Positions 8,584 to 15,349 of a stretch of 64,000 bases of DNA are shown in pieces. Origin of the DNA: CAWCPR01 sp963797475. Lineage in GTDB: Bacteria > Chloroflexota > Anaerolineae > Anaerolineales > UBA4823. The DNA is taken from positions 1,674,001 to 1,738,000 of the forward strand of contig CAWCPR010000001.1 of assembly GCA_963797475.1 (NCBI GenBank). Direction: 5' to 3'. The notes below the pieces were generated by a model. That model was not told the origin of the DNA, did not search any database, and saw nothing but the letters and a program-made list of their open reading frames with translations. The translations under genes and the position numbers were made by a program. Numbering within the stretch: position 1 is the stretch's first letter; each line of letters begins with the position of its first letter.

Positions 8584-10956
8584 TTAAATCAACGCAGGCA
8601 AAACGGTTTGGTCAGCGTCGTATTTCAACCGGTAGGTTAGGTCACCAACATCGCTTCGAGACCAGTCGCTTCCGGTGATGCGGCTGTGAAACCCCAACGC
8701 CCAGCCGGTGTGCCAGGGGCCAACCAGCGGGCGGGGATGGGGTTTGGCAAGGAATGCCTCGATTGCATCTTCCTGTTTTGTGGAATCCGATTGGGTTCGA
8801 TGGTATCCTTCCACAACACACCGGACGACCTCGTAACTTATTTCCTCGGGAAGGAGCGCCTTGATTGGCGCCAGGGATTGCGTCGAACCTGACTCTTGAA
8901 TCGCTTTTTCGACCTTCTCGCGCACATCTACTGGGACGACTTGGTTGACGGATATTCGCCCGCCCTTAATCAGTTTTGCAAGGTGACCATAAATCGTGAT
9001 TATGGACAACCCCCGCCCAGAAGCAATTTGCTCTGGTTTCAACCCGCCAGCGAATAATCTTTCGGTATATTCTATCGTCCCACCTGCTTCGAGTTTTGAT
9101 TTTGACCGCTGAACCTCAACTCGATTGAACGACTTGGGCAGCCTCAACGGAATAACATTTTTATTCTTGATGGCGTTTTCGCCGCTCGGCGTCAAGCCAA
9201 GGATGGGATATTTACCTCCTATAACTTTGACGTATCCTTTCTCGATGAGCTGTTCAACCATATTGTCGATGTCACTTTGTTTCACTGCCGCCAGCTTGCC
9301 GTAATACTCGTTTTTATCGTGATGGAATTTGCGAATGTCCTGCGCCTTTGAGCCATGCAAAATTTGCGCCAGCTTTTGGCGTCCGACTTTGAATTTGGAA
9401 CGGCGGATGCAATCCAGCACAATCAGCGCGGCGCGCTCCTCATAAGTCATCTCACCAGATCCTTTATCGTTTCTGATGGCTGCTCCCGCGCTCCGGCAGT
9501 TGTCGCAACAATCCGTCGCTTCCGCTTTACCCGTGTCACCGAAGTGATCTAAAATGATTTTTCGCCGGCACGAATTGGATTCTGCATAACGGATAATTCC
9601 ATCCAGTTGCGCTTTGCGATGCTGGATATGTTCTTTGCCATCCAGGATGGCTTTTTCGATGGCAGCCTGATTCCAGGCCGCTTTGCGGAATAACATTCTT
9701 ATGCCTTCATCGCCAAGGCGTTCCAGGACCCTGGCACGCTCCAGTGCAGCAATTCCCACCTTGACTTGAACTGGATGTAAGCCAGTTATGTATGAAAGTT
9801 CATCTGTGGTCGCCCAAATCTGCTCGCCATTGCGAAGCGCGTTGAAGATGGCGTGCAAATCGTTTTTCTCAAGGATACTATTGGCGATGAAAAACTCGTG
9901 CAAGGAGCGATCTGCTGGATCGTAGAGAAGTGAAGCGCGGGCAGGCTGACCGTCTCTGCCTGCGCGCCCGGCTTCCTGGTAATACGCTTCGAGCGAGCCT
10001 GGAAGGGAATAATAAATCACCTGGCGCACATCGGCGCGGTCAATGCCCATGCCAAAGGCATTGGTGGCGCAAATGACATTCAGTTTGCCATTGATGAAAT
10101 CGTTTTGCACGCGTGTCCGCTCTTCGGGAGCCAATCCCGCATGATAAAACTCTGCGCGTTGGCAGAGGACTTCACGCACAAACTCGGTCACTTCTTCGGC
10201 GTCACGGCGCGTACCGGTATAGATGATGGTAGCGCCGTTTTGTTGGTCGTATCTCAAACCTGTCTGATTGGGAAATAAAATCTCTTTCAACACTTGTAAT
10301 TTCAATGCTGGGCTCGAAGTGTATCTCACGTCAAGAGTCAGATTTGGGCGGTTGAAACCGGTCACAATGCGGATTGTATCGTTCAATCCAAGAAGCCGAA
10401 CTATATCCTCCTGCACGCGTGGGGTAGCTGTAGCGGTCAAGGCGACCGTGAGTGGGCAACCCAATGCGGCGCGGGTTTGGGCGATATGCAGGTAATCGGG
10501 GCGAAAATCGTGACCCCATTCCGAGATACAGTGAGCTTCGTCCACCGCCAGCAGGCTGATATTTTGAGACTGAAGCGCCTGGAGGAAGGCGACATTGCGC
10601 AAGCGCTCTGGTGCAACATAAACGAGGCGATACGCGCCTTGCGCAAGCCGGTTCAAACGCTTGTTTTGTTCAAATGCGGGAAGCGCGCTATTGATATAGG
10701 TAGCAGGGATTCTGCAACTCGTGAGGCTGTCTACCTGATCTTTCATCAGCGCGATGAGTGGCGAGACGACCAGGGTGATGCCTTCGAGCTGCAAAGAGCT
10801 GAACTGGTAGATGAGCGATTTGCCTGCCCCCGTGGGCATGACCACAAGGGTATGACGACCCGTGTGTATGGATTGGATTGCTTCTGCCTGTCCGGTGCGG
10901 AAGGATGTGAAGCCGAACTTGTCGTAGAGCATGGAAGCTAGATCGAGTGACATCAT
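8584..10956 (-). CDS. recQ: RecQ-family ATP-dependent DNA helicase with C-terminal extension
   Basis: 790 residues. Motif I MPTGAGKS (about 40-47), DEAH box in AVDEAHCISEWGHDFRPDY, motif VI QEAGRAGRDGQ, and a Cys4 zinc site (CRRKIILDHFGD then CCDNC). A winged-helix (RQC) region follows, then an HTH_40-like segment (EQIASGRGLSIITIYGHL). The last 60 residues (GWALGFHSRITGSDWSRSDVG, cut here to its core, plus TYRLKYDAD) look like the start of a ComF-type phosphoribosyltransferase domain interrupted by the stop at 8584. 3'-5' DNA unwinding is the known family activity. Start is ATG 10956 or the adjacent ATG 10953; no good ribosome site is visible. Confidence 0.92.
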   Translation of the reverse strand: MMSLDLASMLYDKFGFTSFRTGQAEAIQSIHTGRHTLVVMPTGAGKSLIYQFSSLQLEGITLVVSPLIALMKDQVDSLTSCRIPATYINSALPAFEQNKRLNRLAQGAYRLVYVAPERLRNVAFLQALQSQNISLLAVDEAHCISEWGHDFRPDYLHIAQTRAALGCPLTVALTATATPRVQEDIVRLLGLNDTIRIVTGFNRPNLTLDVRYTSSPALKLQVLKEILFPNQTGLRYDQQNGATIIYTGTRRDAEEVTEFVREVLCQRAEFYHAGLAPEERTRVQNDFINGKLNVICATNAFGMGIDRADVRQVIYYSLPGSLEAYYQEAGRAGRDGQPARASLLYDPADRSLHEFFIANSILEKNDLHAIFNALRNGEQIWATTDELSYITGLHPVQVKVGIAALERARVLERLGDEGIRMLFRKAAWNQAAIEKAILDGKEHIQHRKAQLDGIIRYAESNSCRRKIILDHFGDTGKAEATDCCDNCRSAGAAIRNDKGSGEMTYEERAALIVLDCIRRSKFKVGRQKLAQILHGSKAQDIRKFHHDKNEYYGKLAAVKQSDIDNMVEQLIEKGYVKVIGGKYPILGLTPSGENAIKNKNVIPLRLPKSFNRVEVQRSKSKLEAGGTIEYTERLFAGGLKPEQIASGRGLSIITIYGHLAKLIKGGRISVNQVVPVDVREKVEKAIQESGSTQSLAPIKALLPEEISYEVVRCVVEGYHRTQSDSTKQEDAIEAFLAKPHPRPLVGPWHTGWALGFHSRITGSDWSRSDVGDLTYRLKYDADQTVLPALI

Positions 10957-10997
10957 GTTCCAGCATTATAAAGCCAACCTTTAAAAAGTAAAAATGC

Positions 10998-11015
10998 CCT
11001 GTCATTTTTGACAGG
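10998..11015 (-). terminator. Hairpin upstream of recQ, terminator-like on minus strand
   Basis: Perfect 7-base stem (CCTGTCA / TGACAGG) with a TTTT loop on the plus strand. Read on the minus strand it is followed by GCATTTTTACTTTTT, as in an intrinsic terminator. It lies about 40 bases past the DUF35-like 3' end at 11045, the same geometry seen at 13146 and 19036. It also lies 42 bases before the recQ start, so it could act as an operator. Confidence 0.55.
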
Positions 11016-11040
11016 ACACAGGAGTTTACAAATTGCGATA

Positions 11041-11298
11041 CAGTCACACGCGGCCGGAACTTGAACCCGTAAACCCGAAAAGCGGATCGTCCACGCTAAA
11101 ACCGCCAAAGACCGCGCCCGTTGCCCGGATGCTCCGGTTGCCCTTCGCCATACGGGTTGCTGCCGGGCTAATCGCATCGAATGCGATGGCACCAGAAGAA
11201 AAGTGGTTGGTCAATTTCTGGAGGAGTGGATTCATAGTCAAACCAAAGTACGCTGGCCGGTGGATTAATGCGGAAGACACGGCTGTCCAGGCCGCCAT
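11041..11298 (-). pseudogene. Remnant of a class I SAM methyltransferase, ending in a DUF35-like 3' scrap
   Basis: An open frame of 84 codons begins 6 bases past the stop of the nucleotidyltransferase gene. Its middle (FGLTMNPLLQKL, then GAIAFDAISPAATRMAKGN and VDDP) resembles the C-terminal part of TcmP/LCM-type O-methyltransferases. The SAM-binding N-terminal domain is absent. At its end, a different frame encodes VYGFKFRPRV, matching the C-terminus of the DUF35 gene at 19086. Interpreted as two scraps joined at an insertion boundary. Low expression and function expected. Confidence 0.45.
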
Positions 11299-11304
11299 CC
11301 GGAG

Positions 11305-12054
11305 TTAGCTGTCCCACGAAGCCATGAGCTCGCGCAGTTGCGGCTCGACTTTGATCGCCAGCTCTCGAACCTCGTCCGCTTCGTGCAATAGACCTTCGAT
11401 AGCACTGCCGAGTGCACGCAGCAGTTCGGCCGGCTCCAGCGAAGTTACCAGCGCACTCCTGAATTCGTTGCGAACGGCGGGGGGAAGATCGTCAAAGCCT
11501 CTGGCATGCGATGCGGGAATGCCACGGCGACGACAAGCGAGGCTAAGTGCGTAATCGCGAACGCCGCTGATCCAGTACTCGGCTTGCCAGTAACGACCAC
11601 GTTCGATACAAAAGCGCGCCCGCAGCGCGTGGTGGACTGCATAGCCAAAAAGTTCATGCGCTGAAGGCGGTTGAATGTAGGGCTTGTCTACGGACCTGCC
11701 GAAGATCAACTTAAACTTCGGGCCGCTGGCCCCAAATTTGGAGGCTGGCGTAAACGAAAGGTCGAACTGCAAACAACTGGGGAGCAAAAACACCCGGTAG
11801 ACCGAGGCTCCACTGGGAAGGTCGAACAGGTGAACGGCGTCGAACTCCTCGACGAGATCGCGCGTCCATTCCTCCAGCACATCAAGAATAGAATAGTCAT
11901 CTGCGACAGCGAAGGTCAGGTCGAGATCCGACCAACGATCGCCCTCGTCCAGAGCGAGTGAGCCAACGACGGCCCCAGCGACGACGCGTGCGTCGGATCC
12001 GGCCAGTTGGAGCACATGGTCACGAATTCGATCACGATCGCTAACGCTGAACAT
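11305..12054 (-). CDS. Nucleotidyltransferase-domain protein, 249 aa
   Basis: The N-terminal NTase core shows AGAVVGSLALDEGDRWSDLDL: Gly-Ser followed by D-x-D in the pol-beta/aminoglycoside nucleotidyltransferase pattern. The C-terminal half is helical (HHALRARFCIERGRYWQAEY), as in the substrate domain of adenylyltransferases. Related proteins modify antibiotics, tRNA ends or partner toxins; nothing here settles the substrate. It stands alone in the minus orientation between the methyltransferase remnant and a divergent MNT/HEPN pair, inside the patchwork island. Confidence 0.75.
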   Translation of the reverse strand: MFSVSDRDRIRDHVLQLAGSDARVVAGAVVGSLALDEGDRWSDLDLTFAVADDYSILDVLEEWTRDLVEEFDAVHLFDLPSGASVYRVFLLPSCLQFDLSFTPASKFGASGPKFKLIFGRSVDKPYIQPPSAHELFGYAVHHALRARFCIERGRYWQAEYWISGVRDYALSLACRRRGIPASHARGFDDLPPAVRNEFRSALVTSLEPAELLRALGSAIEGLLHEADEVRELAIKVEPQLRELMASWDS

Positions 12055-12200
12055 GCTGACCCCTCATTTATGGCTCTCCATTTGGCCGAACATTGCGATA
12101 TCCCAATCTACGAATAAAAAGTGTCTTCAACTTTTGCTGCTCCCAACCTGGATGCAACATTCTCATCATTGTAATCAGCGATGGCAAATAGGAAGTGTTG

Positions 12201-12206
12201 TATAAT
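12201..12206 (+). promoter_or_regulatory. Candidate -10 element of the MNT/HEPN pair
   Basis: A consensus TATAAT lies 24 bases before the ATG at 12230, with AGGA between them. No -35 at standard spacing is convincing (a TTGTAA lies 26 bases upstream, too far). Suggestive only. Confidence 0.35.
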
Positions 12207-12229
12207 CTTCTCAACAGGATGTGATCGAT

Positions 12230-12586
12230 ATGACTCTGGTTGCGCCCACGGTTGATACACGCTTACGTATCCCCGATGAAATTATCCGGGAGTTGATCTC
12301 GCGGATTGCATCGAAGTTTAATCCAAGGCAGATCATCCTTTTTGGTTCTTATGCTTATGGAAAGCCGCGTCCGGAAAGCGATGTTGACTTGTTGGTGGTC
12401 ATGGATACTCAATTAAGGGAATCAGAGCAAGCTTTACGAATTCGGCAGTACATCAATCCTCTCTTTGGAGTGGATATTCTGGTATATACGCCTTCCCGGT
12501 TGGATCAGCGCTTGAAGTTAGGTGACTCTTTTCTCAGAGAAATTACAGAAAAAGGGCTCGTGATGTATGAATCCCCTGACCCTTGA
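12230..12586 (+). CDS. MNT-domain nucleotidyltransferase (antitoxin type)
   Basis: 118 residues from ATG 12230; AGGA lies 10 bases upstream. The GTG at 12221 is too close to the ribosome site. The core is ILFGSYAYGKPRPESDVDLL: Gly-Ser, then S-D-x-D metal ligands. It overlaps the HEPN gene by 20 bases, the usual coupling of MNT/HEPN pairs. In such pairs the NTase neutralises or modifies the HEPN RNase. This pair is of the PF05168 HEPN kind rather than the HepT kind seen at 6652. Confidence 0.87.
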   Translation: MTLVAPTVDTRLRIPDEIIRELISRIASKFNPRQIILFGSYAYGKPRPESDVDLLVVMDTQLRESEQALRIRQYINPLFGVDILVYTPSRLDQRLKLGDSFLREITEKGLVMYESPDP

Positions 12587-12947
12587 ATGGGTTGATAAAG
12601 CCGAGGGAGATCTCCTTACCGCCAGGCGGGAATCCCGGGCGCGTGTTTCTCCGAATTTCGACGCAGTGTGTTTTCATACTCAGCAGGCTGCTGAAAAGTA
12701 TTTGAAAGCCGTACTCCAAGAAAGCGGAATCCCTATTCCTCGCATTCACAGCCTTGCCGAACTGCTGGCCTTAATCTCCAAGAGTGATGGCAACATTTTG
12801 CAAATCCAGCCCGATGCGATTGTGTTGGAAGGTTATGCAGTCCAATTTCGTTATCCAGGGTTATCTGCCGACAAGGCGGAAGCTAAAGCGGCACTTTCGG
12901 CTGCCGAGAGAATACGTTCATTCGTTCGGATAAAACTTGGTCTTTGA
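12567..12947 (+). CDS. HEPN-domain protein (toxin type)
   Basis: 126 residues. HTQQAAEKYLKAVL followed by IPRIHSL is the PF05168 HEPN pattern, with the partly conserved R-x-H region of the putative RNase site. Start overlaps the MNT gene end, so translation is coupled. The last third of the gene and about 30 bases past its stop are duplicated in tandem immediately downstream (181-bp period). Its function as an RNase toxin is the family expectation, not shown here. Confidence 0.85.
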   Translation: MNPLTLEWVDKAEGDLLTARRESRARVSPNFDAVCFHTQQAAEKYLKAVLQESGIPIPRIHSLAELLALISKSDGNILQIQPDAIVLEGYAVQFRYPGLSADKAEAKAALSAAERIRSFVRIKLGL

Positions 12948-13162
12948 TCGGATTTCGAATAAAGCCGCCCGCAGTTTTTTACTAATCCAGGCCGAAGCAA
13001 TCATTTTGGAAGGTTATGCAATCCAATTTCGCTATCCGGGGTTATCTGCCGACAAGGCGGAAGCTAAAGCAGCGCTTTCGGCTGCCGAGAGAATACGTTC
13101 ATTCGTTCGGATAAAACTTGGTCTTTGATCGGATTTCGAATAAAACCGCCCCGCTAAATCAA
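12801..13162 (+). repeat. 181-bp tandem duplication of the HEPN gene 3' end
   Basis: Two copies, about 12801-12981 and 12982-13162, run in direct orientation. The second half of each (from GGTTATGCA at 12831 and 13012 through the stop codon and GATCGGATTTCGAATAAA) is nearly identical. The early part has diverged more. The copy boundary falls just after the first copy's downstream region, so the duplication spans coding end plus trailing sequence. Confidence 0.85.
12982..13128 (+). pseudogene. Duplicated C-terminal fragment of the HEPN gene
   Basis: About 48 codons matching the end of the upstream HEPN gene (EGYAIQFRYPGLSADKAEAK onward to SFVRIKLGL). It has no start signal of its own and lacks the HEPN active region. 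Base changes between copies are mostly synonymous (for example GTT/GCT wobble changes), which hints that this copy may once have been the real gene end before the duplication. Confidence 0.75.
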
Positions 13163-13177
13163 ACCTTAGCGGGGCGG
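13146..13177. terminator. Strong 12-bp hairpin terminator
   Basis: Perfect stem CCGCCCCGCTAA / TTAGCGGGGCGG with an 8-base loop. On the minus strand it is followed by TTTTATT, so it best ends transcription coming from the DUF35-like remnant at 13202. It can also stop plus-strand reading from the HEPN copy. Confidence 0.85.
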
Positions 13178-13201
13178 CTAATATTTCGACCAGGCCTATT
13201 T

Positions 13202-13262
13202 TTATGCCGGCTCGCTGACCAAACGCGGCCTGAACTTATACCGTACTTCCGATCTAACAAAA
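13202..13262 (-). pseudogene. DUF35 (zinc-ribbon/OB-fold) gene 3' end remnant
   Basis: The minus strand reads ...EVRYKFRPRLVSEPA and a TAA at 13202, which matches the C-terminus GYKFRPVLERQAA of the complete DUF35 gene at 19086. DNA around GGCCTGAACTTATACC is shared almost base for base. Upstream of about 13262 the resemblance ends. A terminator follows about 25 bases later, as at the intact gene. A boundary scar rather than a gene. Confidence 0.7.
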
Positions 13263-13278
13263 AACCTTCACATTTACA

Positions 13279-13535
13279 TTAAACTGTTACTTGGATCTCA
13301 GCCCGATGGCTGCCCGACGTCAAGGTCAATCGCAGGTGCTTTGCTTGGGAGCGGGCAAATTTGTCAATCGTGTTCAGAATAACAGAACTATTCTCGTGGG
13401 CGATCAGTTGTTGCAGGGTGTTATGGTTTGCCTACATCCAGTGGGCCATAGTCGTTTGCTCAGGTTCTGAGGTTCCATCAGCTCTTTTATACGGAATGCC
13501 AGAACGCGCTTCTTCTAAAAGTCTTCTTTGGTTAG
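13279..13535 (-). pseudogene. Unidentified coding remnant with an in-frame stop
   Basis: The minus strand has a protein-like frame: SGIPYKRADGTSEPEQ then TMAHWM, a TAG at 13432-13434, then LQQLIAHENSSVILN and FARSQAKHLRLTLTS, ending with TAA at 13279. Composition looks like a real soluble protein end. I do not recognise the family. The plus-strand open frame over the same bases (13361-13666) has an unlikely composition and is rejected. Confidence 0.35.
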
Positions 13536-13707
13536 GAAGTCGTCAAAGTCACCGCCGATTTATTTTTTGTTCATTTATCAATGAACAACACAACTATTTT
13601 GACTTGAGCGTTACTACCGAAATATTTTCGCATGTTTTTAAAGCGAAAAGGTTATCCTATTGCTAATTCAACCAATTCTGTTTTGTAACGAATTCATTCC
13701 TCTAATG

Positions 13708-14388
13708 TTAATAGTAAAGTGCAATGTGAAATTTATCTTCTGGCTCACCCAAGAATTGACAACATACTTGACTATCGATTAAGTCTGGTATAGTCAATGG
13801 CCATTCCTTAAAAGCATCGTTATAGCGAAAGACAACTGTTTTTGTATCTTTCGATTTCGGGTCATAACTAAGGAATGGAAAATACTTTATTTTTTCCGAA
13901 TCTATAATTTGATAACGCCCTGGCTTCTCTCCCAGTTGAATTTGATCCGAAAAAGTGCCAACACAATTGAACCAACCGATAATAAAGGCCCGTTTGCCTT
14001 TTTTACCCTTCCGAACTTCTTCAATAAGCCAGTTAAAATCCTTCTCAATTGGACCCCAATTCGCATGGTTAGTATATTTATTTCCTTGACTCTTATTTTG
14101 TTTCACATACTTTACTTCAATGCGAAAATCCATATCCTTAATGACAATATCATTTCCCTGGTTAATCACATCTGATTTTCCTCGTGAACTCTGCATAACA
14201 AAATTTGCCATTTGCCTAAATGGATAACCTATTCTGACTACTAAGTCAGCTTCTGTATAACCTGTATTTGCTTCGGATTGCATGTACTCACATCGCGGGG
14301 TTGCTATATTTTTGTACTGAGCATTGAAATCATCGATGACAAATAAACAAGTGGACACCAAGTATTTATCAATTGTTCTTAGGGTCAT
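13708..14388 (-). CDS. Hypothetical protein with PD-(D/E)XK nuclease-like core
   Basis: 226 residues, AT-rich and Lys/Asn-rich compared with the core genes. Around residues 80-95, NQGNDIVIKDMDFRIEVKY gives D (in NDIV), about ten residues, then E-x-K, the spacing of PD-(D/E)XK nucleases. The N-terminal part (GYTEADLVVRIGYPFRQMANF) looks like a helix that usually precedes the core. No methyltransferase or specificity gene is adjacent, so a restriction role is not supported. Could be an orphan nuclease or the inactivated part of a defence locus. Composition implies transfer. Confidence 0.5.
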   Translation of the reverse strand: MTLRTIDKYLVSTCLFVIDDFNAQYKNIATPRCEYMQSEANTGYTEADLVVRIGYPFRQMANFVMQSSRGKSDVINQGNDIVIKDMDFRIEVKYVKQNKSQGNKYTNHANWGPIEKDFNWLIEEVRKGKKGKRAFIIGWFNCVGTFSDQIQLGEKPGRYQIIDSEKIKYFPFLSYDPKSKDTKTVVFRYNDAFKEWPLTIPDLIDSQVCCQFLGEPEDKFHIALYY

Positions 14389-14468
14389 TTGTTAAATTTG
14401 TTCCTTCTAAAATATTTGCACCATATTAGCAATGCGTTTTAGGTGACGTATGCAAACCCTTACATTCA

Positions 14469-14903
14469 TTAATCCGTAAATAAACGATCGGAAGGAATTG
14501 GCAATGATTTTAATCGTCCCCCTCCCATCGATATTCTATAAAAGTGTTCACGCTGTTTTCGACTAATTGTGATATTCTTTTTATCTCTGCATTTTTTTAT
14601 ATCATCTGTGAATAATAGTGCTAACTCGCTTTTTGATATATCCTTTTTTAATAATATGAGAGCTAAGACCACTTGTTTTCCTTCATCTATGTAATTTAGC
14701 AAGTCCAGAATATCAGCACCAATATTAGAAAAGGTCCAACTTGAGTAATCCGGTTTTTGAATTGAGGTCTCTTTTCTATATTTCGTAATTAAAATAAAGT
14801 CCTTATTGTTAGTTGTGAATTCATACTTTTTTCTATCTGGTCCACTATCAATTAAGGCCGGATTAATTTTATTGTTAAAGAATCCAGGAAAGGGCTGCTC
14901 CAT
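14469..14903 (-). CDS. Hypothetical protein, AT-rich orphan
   Basis: 144 residues, start ATG 14903. A beta-rich N-terminus (FILITKYRKETS, SWTFSN) is followed by a helix, then VVLALILLKKDISKSELALL and a basic ITISRKQREHFYRIS segment. The layout recalls a small uncharacterised family with an R-K-P-S/W-x-F start and an R-R-K-x-E-x-Y-R-x-S end that I have seen next to mobile genes, but no function is known. Same strand and composition as the nuclease-like gene 80 bases downstream. Confidence 0.5.
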   Translation of the reverse strand: MEQPFPGFFNNKINPALIDSGPDRKKYEFTTNNKDFILITKYRKETSIQKPDYSSWTFSNIGADILDLLNYIDEGKQVVLALILLKKDISKSELALLFTDDIKKCRDKKNITISRKQREHFYRISMGGGRLKSLPIPSDRLFTD

Positions 14904-15349
14904 AGTAAAAATCGGATAATTTAAACTTGGCCATTTGTTTTTTACCTCTTTTCAACTCTTTTCAGAATTATATGTGATTGTCTTTTCTCTCGCCAATATG
15001 ATCTTACTCACAAGCGTGTCCCTAGTGAACTATTAACTTTCATGAAGGTTTTCCAAAACAAAATGACGGTTCTCAACAACAAAAATTGATTCTACCATGC
15101 TGGAAATATACATCAATATATATCTATACTGTATAAGTTACATCTCCTAATATTCAAGTGGCTGAGAACCAACCGTCCGAAAAAAGTACCGACCACTTAT
15201 CCTCAGACAGTTTTCGGTTTCTTTATGGTCAAAGGATATCATACCTGAATTTAAAGAAAAAAGAATTAGTCGGCTGTGTGGGTGCTGATATGCACGTACA
15301 TCTTCCATACGCCAAGATACATTTTGTAAATCAGTCGCATTCTCATTTG
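14904..15349. other. 446-bp AT-rich intergenic stretch
   Basis: No convincing coding frame. Short frames on both strands (15147-15353 minus, 15158-15466 plus) have no family resemblance or start signals. Contains AT runs (ATATACATCAATATATATC near 15105) that could hold promoters for the minus-strand orphans. It separates the TPR gene end from the two orphans. Confidence 0.5.

Noticed and set aside
11040..11070. GGTTCAAGTTCC resembling a tRNA T-arm
   Set aside because: The stem does not pair, no cloverleaf can be built, and the bases encode the DUF35-like FKFRP segment.
13361..13666. Plus-strand 101-codon frame
   Set aside because: Unlikely composition, no ribosome site; the opposite strand holds more protein-like remnant sequence.
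13708..14388. Restriction-modification system
   Set aside because: No methyltransferase or specificity gene lies within the island.
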